Source: Amorphophallus konjac (taxonomy: Eukaryota > Streptophyta > Magnoliopsida > Alismatales > Araceae). From it: DNA of 64,000 bases. The stretch covers positions 446,212,053 through 446,276,052 of the forward strand of contig CM040118.1 of assembly GCA_022559845.1 (NCBI GenBank), in the 5' to 3' direction. Position numbers and translations under genes: made by a program. Within the stretch, counting starts at the first letter, position 1; the number at the start of each line of letters is the position of its first letter. Positions 47,401 to 59,442 of this stretch are shown here, piece after piece. The notes beneath the pieces are model-generated. The model was not told where the DNA came from and ran no database searches. It was given only the letters and a program-made list of their open reading frames with translations.

Positions 47401-47926
47401 GGGTTTTGACTAGGGTTTGAAGATTAGATCGATTTTAGAGTCCTTGTTAAAGCTTAGATCAACTTCTAAGAGTCCTTAACACCTCTATTAGTCTTCCTAT
47501 CTCGATCCCTAAGAGATAAGTTAGCAAAAATCCAATCTTTTGGCTTGTTTTTCACTTCACGGAACTACAGGATGTAACGGTCTTCCATAGGTGCGTTACA
47601 TGGCTGTGGCGGTCGCCCGATAGACCGTTACACTCAACGTGTATAGAGTTTCATTTTAATAAAACTTTTTTGATAACTATCCATATAATTATTTTATAAA
47701 AATAGTATTTATCTTTAAAATACGTAAATAAGCTAATTACCTTCTAGAATGTGGGCCAAACTTAATGGGCTTGGTCCTTAAACCTTTTGGATAATAATTA
47801 GATAGACTAGGTTAATTAGTTCCATCTACTTGGGCTTTATAAGGTCTTATTACTTCAATAATCCCTTTATTAATATATTTAGGTCTTTATAAATTCCATA
47901 AAATTATTTTATAATTTAAAAATTAT

Positions 47927-50900
47927 TTATATAAATTCTGGGGCACTACACCCTCCTCCACTTAGAAGAATTTGGTCCCCAAATTCAATATATAGATTGT
48001 GGAGAGTGTACTTACAATTAAATAGTTCTGGAAATCTTTTTTGCATGGCTGCCTCAGTTTCCCATGTTGCTTCATATGGCCATGTTTTCTTCCATTGAAT
48101 TTTGACCATATGAATAACTTTATTTTTTAATTGACGCCCTTCTCGTTCCAGAATCTTTATTGGCGTTTGCTCGAACGTCATATCCTTCTGAATTTCCAGA
48201 TTGTCATAAGTGATAATATGTTCAGGATCATATACATACTTCTTCAGCATAGAGACGTGAAATACGTCATGAACTCCTGCTAGTTGTGGAGGTAATGTCA
48301 ATCTATAAGCCACTTCACCGACTCTTTCAAGAATTTCAAATGGGCTAATAAATCTAGGAGTTAGCTTTCCTTTAATGCCAAATCTTCGAATACCATGACC
48401 TGGAGAAACCTTTAAATATACATGATCTCCTACCTGAAACTCCAAGTCACGTCTTCGATTGTCGGCATAAGACTTTTGCCTATCCTGCGCCATTTTTATT
48501 CTTTCTTGAATGAGCTTTATTTTCTCTGTAGAATCCCTTATAAGGTCGGGGCCTAGAAATTACTTTTCCCCTATTTCATTTCAACATATTGGTGATCTAC
48601 AGCTTTTTCCATACAGAGCTTCAAAAGGTGCCATTTGTATGCTTGCTTGATAACTGTTGTTATATGTAAATTCTACCAAAGGTAAGTGATCATGCCAAAT
48701 TCCTCCAAAATCAATGACACAAGCCCTGAGCATGTCTTCTACCACTTGATTTGTTCTTTCTGTTTGACCATCAGTTTGTGGATGAAAAGCTGTGCTGAAA
48801 TTCAATCTAGTCCCTAGTGAATGTTGTAGACCTTTCCAGAACTGTGATGTGAATCGAGGATCTCTATCAGATATAATAGTGATTGGGACATCATGTAATA
48901 TGACAATCTTTCTTATGTATATTGCTGCTAGAATATCCACAGACCATCGACTCTTGATTGGTATGAAATGCGCGGATTTAGTCAATCGGTCTATGATTAC
49001 CCATATTCCATCGTGTCCACCTCTGGTCTTGGGTAAACCTATAATAAAGTCCATCCCTATACTCTCCCATTTCCATTCGGGAATATTCAAAGGATGTAAT
49101 TTTCCTGCGGGTCTAAAATGTTCGACTTTTACTTGTTGGCAAGTAAGACAACGAGACACAAAATCAGCTATTTCCCTCTTCATATTGGGCCACCAGAAAT
49201 TTCTTTTGAGATCTTGATACATCTTTGTTCCTCCTGGATGAATTATGTATTTGGAATTATGCGCTTCATCTAGGATCAATTTCTTCGTAGTCTCATGATC
49301 TGGTACACATATTTGGCCCTTAAATAATAATCTTCCGTCATTGGAAATAGAAAAATATGTCCTTTGTTCAACATTGGCCTTAATTTCCAGTAATATAGGA
49401 TCATCATTTTGTAGCTTGACTAGATCTTCTATCAATGTAGGTTGAGCTCGGATATTAGCTATGAAACAATCTTTTTCCTTTATGTCAATATCTAAGTTCA
49501 ACTAAGCAAATTGAGGAACAAGGTTAGTCACACTAATCATAAGACTTGATAGCATACCCATTGGTTTTCTGCTGAGTGCATCTGCTACAGCATTAGCCTT
49601 GCCAGGATGATATTGAATAGCAAAATCAAAGTCTTTGAGATATTCTAACCACCTCCCCTGCCTCATGTTAAGCTCATTTTGAGAAAATAAGTATTTCAAG
49701 ATTTTGTGGTCCGAGTAGACCATGAACTTTTCTCCATAAAGATAATGACGCCAAATTTTCAAGGCGAAAATAATTGCTGCCAATTCCAAATCATGTACGG
49801 GATAGTTTTCCTTGTGACATTTCAATTGTCTTGAAGAATAACAGATTACTTTTCCATTCTGCATGAGAACGCATCCTAAGCCAATGCCAGACGCATCCGT
49901 ATACACTTCGAATCCACCACCCTCCATTGGTAGTGATAAAATAGGAGCTGTAGTAAGATGATTCTTAAGAGTTTAGAAACTCTTCTCACATTCCTCTGAC
50001 CAGATAAAAGGGTTTTCTTTTCTTGTAAGTCTAGTTAAAGGAACTGCTATCTTTGAGAAGTCCTTAATGAATCTTCTATAATAACCAGCTAGACCCAGAA
50101 AGCTTCTTACTTCAGATACAGTCGTTGACCGACTCCAATTCTTGACGGCTTCTACCTTAGAGGGATCCACATCAATACCTTCTTTTGAAATAGTGTGGCC
50201 TAGGAATGAGACTTCCTTGAGCTAGAATTCACACTTATTGAGTTTGGCATAAAGCTTGTGTTCTCTAAGTGTTTGTAAAGCTATTTTCAAATGTTGTTCA
50301 TGTTCTTCCTTTGTCTTGGAATATATTAAGATATCATCAATGAAGACGACGATGAACTGATCCAGATATGGCTGGAAGACATTGTTCATAAGTTGCATGA
50401 ATGCTGCTGGGGCATTAGTTAATCCAAACGACATTACTACGAATTCATAGTGGCCATAACGACTTCGAAAAGCCGATTTATAAATGTCCTCTTCTTTAAT
50501 TCTAAGCTGATGATAACCCGATCTGAGGTCTATCTTAGAGAAATATTCTGCTCCTGAAAGCTGATCGAAGAGTTCATCAATACGCGGCAACGGATACTTA
50601 TTTTTAATTGTGAGTTGATTCAGTCGCCGGTAATCGATGCATAGCCTGAGAGAACCATCCTTCTTCTTGACAAATAGAACCGGCGCACCCCAAGGGGATG
50701 TGCTAGGTCTGATGAAGCCCTTGTCTAGTAGTTCCTGCAACTGTCTTTTCAATTCCTTAAGCTTCGTGGGGGACATCCTGTAAGGGGCTATGGAAACCGG
50801 TGCTACTCCTGGAATGAGTTCAATGGTGAAGTTCACTTCCCTCTCGAGCGGTAAATTGGGTAGTTCCGATGGAAATACGTCTGGGAACTCATTTACAATA

Positions 50901-51550
50901 GGGATGTCTACTATGTTAATTTCTTTGGACTCTGAGATAATGACAGAAGCAAGTAAAGCTTCACATCCTTGCGAGATAAGTTTGCAAGCGTGAAGTGAGG
51001 ATATGATAGTGGGGTGTTTCTTGTACTTGCTGCCAAGAAAAGAGAATCTTGGAAGACCGGGCTTTCGAAAGGATATAATCCTATTTCGGCAATTAATATA
51101 AGCATCATGATCTACAAGCCAATCTACCCCTAAAATGGCATCATAACCTTTCATGTCAAGGTATACTAAGTTTTCGGGGACATTGTGACCTTCTACTATC
51201 ACTTCGCTATCAGGATAATAGTTGGTAAGCTTTGTTCCAGAACCTAAGGGTGTGGAAATAGCAAGATCTGAAGGTAAGAGAATTGATGCGATTGGTAATG
51301 TCTTAGCAAAAGTAGTGGAGATAAAAGAATGAGAGGCACCCATATCAAATAGCACAAATGCAGGACGAGAACAAATTCGAAGAGTACCTTCCATAAGCCC
51401 ATCATCCTTGGGCGCTTCCTCTTCATCTAGAACGGCATTGAGGCGAGCCTGCCTCCTGCGTCCTCCACTAGATGACTGATCCTTCATAAGGGGGCATTCC
51501 GGCATGCGATGCTCCCTGCTCCCACAACGTAAACAAGCGCCAAGGCGCTT
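47927..51550 (-). pseudogene. D pol: protease, RT, RNase H, integrase, chromodomain
   Basis: This continues the gag frame after the stop at 51551. In order: a second CCHC knuckle (C-L-R-C-G-S-R-E-H, about 51540-51495); an aspartic protease with F-D-M-G-A-S (near 51345), where serine or threonine is expected after the catalytic D; an RT with intact F-I-D-D-I-L-I-Y-S (near 50330); an RNase H with Y-T-D-A-S and its later acidic residues (49900-49560); an integrase with a zinc-binding region (about 49270-49130) and DDE residues in M-D-F, S-D-R-D and T-E-R-T; and a chromodomain ending W-E-T-E-A-A-M (about 48130-48020). Stops at 50222, 49973, 49502, 48581 and 48560 all fit C-to-T or G-to-A. The frame reads through the purine tract and ends inside the 3' LTR at 47927. 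Confidence 0.9.
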
Positions 51551-52402
51551 TCAACACTCTTCAGCCGAATGGCCGAATTTTTCACAAAACGTGCAAGCCG
51601 TGGCGACCTGCTCCTTCTCCTCCTTGACTTTATTTTGCTTATGGGAACTTCCACCATTCCCATTCCTAGATCTTTTCTTACTATCACGGCTTTGATAGGG
51701 TTCCGTGATACTAAATTTCTCTTTCTTATAACGCCTATCCGATCGTCGGCTTGATTCTTCTCCTTTCCCTTTCAACTTATCAACATTCTCTAAGGTCCTT
51801 TCACACAAATATGCCCGCTGAACCATCTCCGCATATATACGGATGTTTTGGGTCCCGAGCTGCTGAATAAAGCCGAGTTGTAACCCGTCCATAAACCGAT
51901 TTACCTTGAGTAGATCGGTACTGATTAGATGCGGTGCGTAAGGTGCTAATCTTGAAAATTGCAGTTCATATTCGGCAACCGTCATCATTCCTTGCCGAAG
52001 AGCGGCGAACTCCATAGCCTTCCTTTCTTTCACATGCTCGGAAAAGTATTTGGCACGGAACAAAATGAGAAAACCATCCCATGTATGAGGTGCATTGGCT
52101 GGAGGTGCCGGAACTGACTTCCACCATGTGCGAGCATCTTTGTTGAGTTGAAAGGTTACGAGACGCACCTTCTCCTGATCGGTGCAGTGGATGCCATCAA
52201 ATATACGATTCATTTCGTCTATCCAGTTCTCTGCCTCGTCGGGATTAGACGAACCATAGAATCGTGGAGGATTTAAACTCCGAAAATTGCGATGTAGGTC
52301 ACCAGCCCTTGCCCCTACGCCACCTTGCGCTATAGTTTGCAATGCCTGGGTAAGGCCGGCAACTGTTTGTTGCATACCATCCCAATTTACACGATGAGCC
52401 AT
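51551..52402 (-). pseudogene. D gag
   Basis: ATG at 52402 (M-A-H-R-V-N-W), about 240 bp after the LTR. It has a retrotransposon gag capsid domain with the P-R-F-Y-G and A-R-T-W-W-K motifs, then a basic linker and one complete CCHC knuckle (C-T-F-C-E-K-F-G-H-S) directly before a TGA at 51551-51553. That stop replaces a likely tryptophan codon and separates gag from the second knuckle and pol. Tekay elements normally make a single gag-pol frame, so the stop is damage rather than a programmed signal. Confidence 0.9.
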
Positions 52403-52639
52403 TTGTAAGAAAAGGTACCTGAGAGAAAATAACAACTTGTTATTTCTCATGAAATTGGAATGAACAAAATAAATCTTAAAGCTAATTAATTATCTTATCC
52501 CGGGCTCTACCCACTTCTCACATGGGTATGTAAACTTCTTCCTTAGTTCATAGGTAGGGGCCCTTAAACCTTGGACTTATCCTATGACATGATTCCTTCT
52601 TCCTAAGTCCTGAGACTTAGGCTCTGATACCAACTTAAC

Positions 52640-55600
52640 TGTCACGTCCCGAGCGTTTATTACAGCAGAAGACTAACTCGGGGAGCGCGAACAGCCGGCA
52701 TGGTAAGCCTCTTGCAAGCAAGAACGATCATAGCGCAAGACAATCACACACATAAATGTAATTGCATAATATTTAATCAAACTCCAACTTTATTTCATAA
52801 ATGATTAATAGTCAAATACAATTATTTTTCCATCATCTTTCACTCTACTAGACTCAAGAAATACGAAATTACATTGACTCGATCTAAACAATGTAGACTT
52901 CCTAAGTCTTCGCTCATTCTTTATTCACTCTCGGATCCGCTACTTGAACCTTCCGAATCCGAACCCGACTCACTTCCGTTTCCTGAAAAAGATTGGAAAT
53001 AGGTAATGAGCACACTTGCCCAGTAGGTATCTTCGCATCAACATGAAGGCACTATTAAAGTAATTAACATTTTTGCTCAAAAGAATAAGGCAAAATCATG
53101 CAATACGATGATCATGCGATTAAACCAAAGTAATCCGATAATCATGTAAGATAGAATGAGAGCAAGTATGAACTAGCAAGAATGTGACAAGAACATGATA
53201 TTGGCCTTTCATGAACAAGGATGTATTGAGAATGTACTAGCAAGCCACATAATCATCACTCTAGTATCTTTTGCTTATGAGCAAGTACTTCATGAATTTC
53301 TGTGGAATATCAAGCAAGAAAGTAATGTCGTGTCGTGGATTTTCACTTATTTATAGAGAAAGTACTCCCAGCGCAATGCGACGCCAGTAGCATCATACCC
53401 CATGGTTTATAAAATAGTATGTTTCCGACAATCAGCCGAGGGGACTAGCATAGAGCCCTTGAACACAATCAATGCTCGATCGCATCTTCAAGTATAAATC
53501 AAGTTACTTCCACGCATGTAATAATAAAGTATGGCCAAGAATGTAATAAGTTCAATAATTTCAAGATAATAATAATCAATGAATAGATGCTTCAATTTGA
53601 ATATGAGGAATCAAAAATGACATCAAACAATGTTATGCTCATAAAATAAATCGGTAGCATAACGGTATATTTCTTAACTTTCATTCATTATATTAAGTCT
53701 ATTAAGCAATATGATAAGTTCTAGATTATCGAGGGTCATCTAGAAACCTTGAAATATCAACCCTTGGGTCAAACCTCAGGTTAAGTACTCAAGTAGTGTG
53801 ACGGTCGTGTACTAGGCCGTTACATGATGTGACGGTCTAGTTCTGGGCCGTTACATTAGTCTGAATCTAGAACTAATAAAATAGACTCAGTGAAGTGTGG
53901 CGGTCGTATAGTGGGCCGTTAGGTGCTCCTGACGGTCCAGTATAGGTTCGTTACATAGCTAGAACCAGAAAATATCGATAGTGTAATCTAATCAATGGGT
54001 TTTAATGGTACAACCAACTCGGCGTCCTAGTGGGAATCCCAGGCTCGCGGAGAATTACGGAGGCCTTGAAACAAGATTTTCTAGTCCATTGGAAGGAATA
54101 TCCAATAGAGAGGTCCTCATGTCCAAGAATAATGTTCCTATAGTACAAAGTGAACTAATAGACAACATACTAGAGTATGTGCCATGTACTTAAAAAAAAT
54201 GACTCTATAGATAGAGGAAGAATATGTAACAACGTGAAAGCAAGATAAACTCCATCAATACAACATTGGAAAATCATGTTTTTTAGTTACAAAACTATAA
54301 AGTTTTGGCACATAAAATTAACATAACTTAAAATAGTTCAAGATGCCTAGATCATACAGATTTCAATATGAATTAGTAAGAAAACTTAAAATCATAATAA
54401 CATGTCAAAACTTAGCTAACTAGGCTTAATTATAGGTTAATTTAACTGGTTACTATTCTGTCATGGGCTGACAGAACACAGAGTCTAACAGTCTAACAGG
54501 AGAGCGTCACAGTGCATGTGACGGTCTATCGAGGGGCCGTTACAGTAATGTAATGCTTCTGTCCTGATGCGTTAGAGACAACAGTGAAATAAAAACATAA
54601 CAGAGTGTGTAACGATCGGTCGTAAGGCCGTTATATCATGTGACGGTCCTACCCAGATCCGTCAGAGCCTCTGCTGACAGTAATAAATAACAATGACCTA
54701 AGTTTCAATATGCATCATGTCTGAAAATCATACATATAACTTCCAACATGATAGAATGAAGGCTAAACGAATATCATGCATGGGTTCTCTGTGAATTTCA
54801 CAAGGAAGTTTCTTTTTAATTTAGTTAGGGCTAAGAATATAGATATATGCATGTCTCTACTAAAACATGAAATTCATGAGCTAACGTGCATGTAATCAAG
54901 CAAAATCAGAGGGCTTTTATCCCTAACATGTTATTTTTGCCGTTCATGAGATAACCTACCTCTTCTAAGACCTTTAAACTTCGAATTTGATGCTAGGTGC
55001 TACCCTTTAATCCTTGCTCTTCTTGTGGTAAATCAGCAACTTGGGAAGCTTCAATCTCCTTGGTTGCTTGGTCTCCTAGCACGAAATTTGGAGGGCTATT
55101 AGTCTAAAGTATAATAAACAAAAGCTTCTAAAGAACTTACCCGAAATTATGACTCCTTACCTTGATTCTTCACGAGCCAAAAGTAAGGGTCGGTCAATTC
55201 AGAACTAGGTTCTATTTATAGGGTTTTGGCTAGGGTTTGAAGATTAGATCGATTTTAGAGTCCTTGTTAAAGCTTAGATCAACTTCTAAGAGTCCTTAAC
55301 ACCTCTATTAGTCTTCCTATCTCGATCCCTAAGAGATAAGTTAGCAAAAATCTAATCTTTTGGCTTGTTTTTCACTTCACGGAACTGCAGGATGTAACGG
55401 TCGTCTATAGGTGCGTTACATGGCTGTGGCGGTCATCCGATAGACCGTTACATTCAACGTGTATAGAGTTTCATTTTAATAAAACTCTTTTGATAACTAT
55501 CCATATAATTATTTTATAAAAATAGTATTTATCTTTAAAATACGTGAATAAGCTAATTACCTTCTAGAATGTGGGCAAAACTTAATGGGCTTGGTCCTTA

Positions 55601-55770
55601 AACCTTTTAGATAATAATTAGATAGACTAGGTTAATTAGTTCCATCCAATTGGGCTTTATAAGGTCTTATTACTTCAATAATCCCTTTATTAATATATTT
55701 AGGTCTTTATAAATTCCAGAAAATTATTTTGTAATTCAAAAATTATTTATGTAAATTCTGGGGCACTACA
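52640..55770 (-). repeat. 5' LTR of D (3131 bp)
   Basis: Collinear with 44820-47950. The primer site adjoins it at 52621-52632. TATA box at 55213-55220; palindrome clusters at 53801-53953, 54488-54663 and 55397-55450. Confidence 0.95.
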
Positions 55771-57622
55771 GAATAATTGACCATGTATTTGTATTTTTGA
55801 TTTATTATGGTCCAATGGGGGATTAATATGGTCCAAGGGGAATAAATTAACCAAGCCATTTATGTTGACTTGGAGAGAGGGGCGCCCCCCTCTTTATCTC
55901 CTTGTGGGATTAAATTAATCACCATTGTCCCCCATTTCCCCATTATACCCCCTTGACCAAGGGCATCTTAGGTCATTTGTCTAGGTCTAGGGTTTAGCAT
56001 ATAATGTCTCTTGTTGCATTTTGATCAATTTTAATGAATGAAAATTATTGGAAAATTGCCTTGGGTGCCCCACTCTCTCTCTTGTTCTTCCTCTTCCTTG
56101 CAGTAGCAAGATCTAGGGTTTGAGACCCTTTCTTGGGAGTGATTCCCAATTCTATCTCCTCCCCTGGTTGCGACGTCCAGCTTCTGCCGCCACCGCCTCC
56201 GTTCGTGGCGCCATCAAGCCACCACAGCCATCTTTCCGAGCTGTTGTCCTGTGATTCGACCTGCAGATCTGAAGCTCAAAGAAAAGGCTATAACTCTAGA
56301 TCCGACTGTCAGATGGAGCTGAGCTTTTGAGGGTTGGTTCCCCCAGTTCTTGTTCATTCCCAGTTTAAATTTCACGCAGATCGGAATCCATTTGAGTCCC
56401 TTCCCAGTCATTTGTTTCACCCCCTCACAGTCTGCCTGTGTGCAGATTTACGAGATAGGCACATGGTAGTTGATTTTTCCCACCTCCCAAACGTTGTCCG
56501 AAAAATATAAAACAATTATGGCGTGATCACCTCCTTCCTCCCTCTCTCCATAAAAATCACCAAGTCCTAGATCCTCCATATGATTTTCGGTCAAACTCCA
56601 TAAATAGGCAGGTCCCGTTCGGCCCTGTCTGTTCTGTGTTCTGGGACAGAAACCAAAATCAACTTTCAGAAGTTTTCATTTTCAACCCAGCTGTTGGACG
56701 GACCTGAGTTTCCAATATGTCGAATCCCTTCGAGTCCTCTTTCCAATGGCGTTAATCTTGTCCCGATCCGACATCGGATCTGGCCGTGCCGGTCATTTTC
56801 GTGGAAGCGCGCAGTTCTGTTCCGAACCAGGCCAGCGAGGAAGGCGACTGTAGAAATTCATCAAAAAATACATCGGAGAGGATTCAGTGACTGCCACTCC
56901 CGGGGGTCGACAAGGGACCCTCTGCCATCGTCTTGGTGAACCGCCGCCTTCAGAAGCTCACCGGAGGTCGACGTCCCTTTGGACGTCCGTGTTCGCTGTC
57001 CTGCTGGCTAGCAAATCGCCGAACCGGAACCGCTGCCCGCAACCGCCCGGAACCCGCCGCCTTGCTGCCCGCCAACCCGAGTTCGGTGCTCCCGGCGCCA
57101 CTGTGTAGCCTTTTATCTCCGTGCGTGGAGTGGGCCGTAAAATCTTTACTGTAAATTAATCTTTACTATTGTACCGGGAGTTACTGAACTTGGCCGGGAC
57201 GTCTTCCCCACGCCCCGAGCGTGGAGGTACACTCGCCTCTCTGATTTTGTCTTATTTGCTTAGCTAGTATAAGTTCTAGATGTTGCTGCATGTGTTAGGT
57301 TATCTAGCTCGTTATATAATTTAGTCACCGCTGTGAGTTGTGAGTGCGAGACCTGTCCCGTGACTCATTCCGAGCACGAGAGTGAGCTGATCACCCGAGA
57401 CTTAATGCCGGTTTCTCAACCGTGCAGTCTGACACGTTTCCCTCGCTAGGGATGACCGTGAGCGAGTACTTCTTATTCGAGGCACGCTTGCCTCTTCAGG
57501 AACCGTGTTAGGTGCCGAGCCACTCGTATTGTCGCTAGTCGCGTAGTCTTTGGGTCGCGTCGCCACCTAGAGTCCAAGGTTCGCAACAAGTCCGAGTCGA
57601 GTCCCATTGTCATCCCACATCA
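55771..57622 (+). repeat. 3' LTR of E2, right part
   Basis: It resumes after the D TSD and aligns with the 5' LTR to the terminal CACATCA. The core promoter reads CATAAATA near 56598 instead of TATAAATA. Confidence 0.9.
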
Positions 57623-57627
57623 CCCAT

Positions 57628-59442
57628 GCACAGCAGGTAGCAGAGCTTCATCAACGACATCTTCGAGAAGCTCACCCAGGAAGCCTCCCGCCTCACCCGC
57701 TACGACGATGGTAGCAAACCCTCTCCCATGCATAGTAGTCGGCGATGGTAGGGTTAACATGCTGGCAACGGTAGTAGCAAGGGCCTCTCCTACAAGAGCG
57801 TCTCTCTCCCCCCTTGCCGGACACCTTCTCCCCCCCTCTCCTTCTCTTCACCTCTTCTCTCCCTCTTCTCACTTCTTCTTCTCCCATCCGGAATCCTTCC
57901 CCTCCTTTCTCCTCTCCTCCGGCTGCCCATCCCTCCTCTTCTTCTCCTCCTCTCCTTTGCACCACAACCTTTCCTCTCCCCCTCGCATTGTGGCGGCACT
58001 TTTCTTGGACTCTCCTAGCTCACCACTCCCCCTCCTCTTCACTAACCATTCACTGCCTCAACCCCCTCCATCTCTCAGTCAATCTCTCTCCCATTTCTTC
58101 TCACTCTCCACCACTCTCTTTCTCTCAACCCCACACAGGCCGGCGCCCCTGTTTGGAACAGGGTCACCGCCGGGCTATCTTCCCGTCACCTTCTCCCCCT
58201 CTCCCCCTCTCTTTAACACATCTCCTTCCCCCCTCCTCTTCACGCTGGCTTCCCCCTCTGCAGGCCTCTCTTTCTATCTCTCTCATTTCCCTCTCACCTG
58301 CACTGCCTCTCCCTCCTCCGCTCGTCCCTCCTCATCGCCTCTCTTCATCACACTCACATCACACTCACACCACACGCACACCACACACGCACATCCTCTA
58401 ACACACAACTCATAGCCTCCATGTTCACTTCGCTCCACCCCTCTCCACGTACACACCTGCACCCAGCCTCCTCCCCGCACACACACGTCCCTTTGTCTCA
58501 TCCCCTCTCTTCTGCACCTTCACGTTCCCCACATGCACACACATCTCCCACGCTCACACCCCACACGAACGCAGCTGGCCTCCCTCTCTTTCCCTTCACC
58601 ACTCCACTGCACACCGCCCGCACTCTGCTGGGCCTCCTTCCCCTTCTCACACCCGCCATCGCGCACACATACACAGATCCCCCTCTCCGTTCTCACCGCT
58701 CACACACTGCCACCACCTCCGTAGGGTCGACCCCACGCCGACATAGTCGACCCCCTGGCCGTTTTCACCTCTCACCAACTCCCTCTCTCCGTTTCACCTC
58801 TCTCTCTCTCTCACACACACACACATGCTTTTTTCTATTTTTCTTTTTCTTTTCTCTTATCTCATGTTAGCTTAATTCCTACCTTCCTCTATTTATCTCT
58901 CCCTATACCTCTCTTTACTTCTCTCTCTTATCTCCCTAGACTTCTCTTTCTAAACTCTCTCTCTTTCTCACGACGTCTCCTCCGAGGTTGGGCGGCTCTC
59001 CAAGGTCCAAGGGCATGGACGGCGGCGATTCTTGATGGCTATTTCTTCACCTTTAGCTCTTTATGTTTAGTTTGTTTGGAGTTGTAATTTTCCATTTTCT
59101 TGTCACCTTGTAAACGATTAATTTTTGAGCAATAAAATTTGTTTAGTATTATTCTCTCTCTCTTTCTCTCCCTATTTCTCTCCTTTACCTCTCCATACTT
59201 CTTTGGATAGCTTTTGATCTTGCACTATTTTAGTTGTTTTCCATAAAAAAAATCCTTCCAACAACTTCCTTTGATTTTGTTAGAAATAAAAGAGAAATAG
59301 GATTTTCAACTTCAAAATATTAGCCTCTCTGTGGATTCGACATGTATTCTCTACTATACTAAAAATCTTAAATTTTAGTGTGAGTACGGAATTTTTGAAA
59401 TTGAGTGCGTGGGTTTTTAACGACAAGCTTCACGTTCGAACA
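57628..59442 (+). repeat. 3' LTR of A, right part
   Basis: It resumes after E2 and its TSD and ends CGTTCGAACA. It lacks the B insertion, which gives the empty site for B near 57960. The centre is the same CT/CA-rich low-complexity DNA as in the 5' LTR. Two GTCGACCCC motifs lie near 58725-58755. Confidence 0.9.
57644..57706 (+). pseudogene. Histone H2B fragment inside the A 3' LTR
   Basis: The same 21-codon segment as at 10067-10129, in frame and encoding the same residues with synonymous differences. It sits just 17 bp from the E2 insertion point. Confidence 0.8.

Larger units (their letters stand above)
44820..47950 (-). repeat. 3' LTR of D (3131 bp)
   Basis: Minus-strand ends are TGTAGTGCCCC and GGGGCGTGACA. 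It contains a TATA box (plus 47393-47400) and palindrome clusters at 45981-46133, 46668-46843 and 47577-47630. The small frame at 46185-46373 lies in a block that is also conserved in LTR I (61665-61800). Confidence 0.95.
44820..55770 (-). mobile_element. Tekay-type Ty3 chromovirus 'D', full length, decayed
   Basis: The 10,951-bp element has two LTRs of exactly 3131 bp (44820-47950 and 52640-55770) and TSD gaata (44815-44819 and 55771-55775). Minus orientation follows from the primer site (plus gctctgatacca at 52621-52632) and the GTGGAGGAGGG purine tract (plus 47951-47961). Gag, protease, RT, RNase H, integrase and chromodomain are all present in one frame with six nonsense changes and no frameshift. 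The LTRs differ by only a low single-digit percentage by eye, so it is probably the youngest insertion here with E3. Confidence 0.95.
28315..57622 (+). mobile_element. LTR element 'E2' (chromovirus deletion derivative) with two nested insertions
   Basis: It starts TGGTGAGGACACC and ends CATCCCACATCA, with TSD cccat on both sides (28310-28314 and 57623-57627). Without E3 and D it would be about 6.2 kb: 5' LTR 2116 bp, internal about 2 kb, 3' LTR about 2112 bp. The internal region keeps a 300-codon ORF and the integrase C-terminus plus chromodomain of a chromovirus pol. Protease, RT, RNase H and the integrase core are absent, so it is non-autonomous. E3 sits in its ORF and D in its 3' LTR. Confidence 0.85.
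9782..59442 (+). mobile_element. Athila-like element 'A', non-autonomous, carrying four nested insertions
   Basis: A runs from a left-truncated 5' LTR (9782-13751) through a tRNA-Asp type primer site and an internal region (13752-27666) to a split 3' LTR (27667-28314 plus 57628-59442). After removing insertions the LTRs are about 2490 and 2463 bp. This agreement confirms the reconstruction. The internal region has a gag-like plus acidic-repeat ORF but no recognisable protease, reverse transcriptase or integrase, so A is a large non-autonomous derivative. G and B sit in its 5' LTR, C in its internal region and E2 in its 3' LTR. It is inserted in a Tat integrase. The host-side TSD cannot be checked because the left end is off the window. 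Confidence 0.75.
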
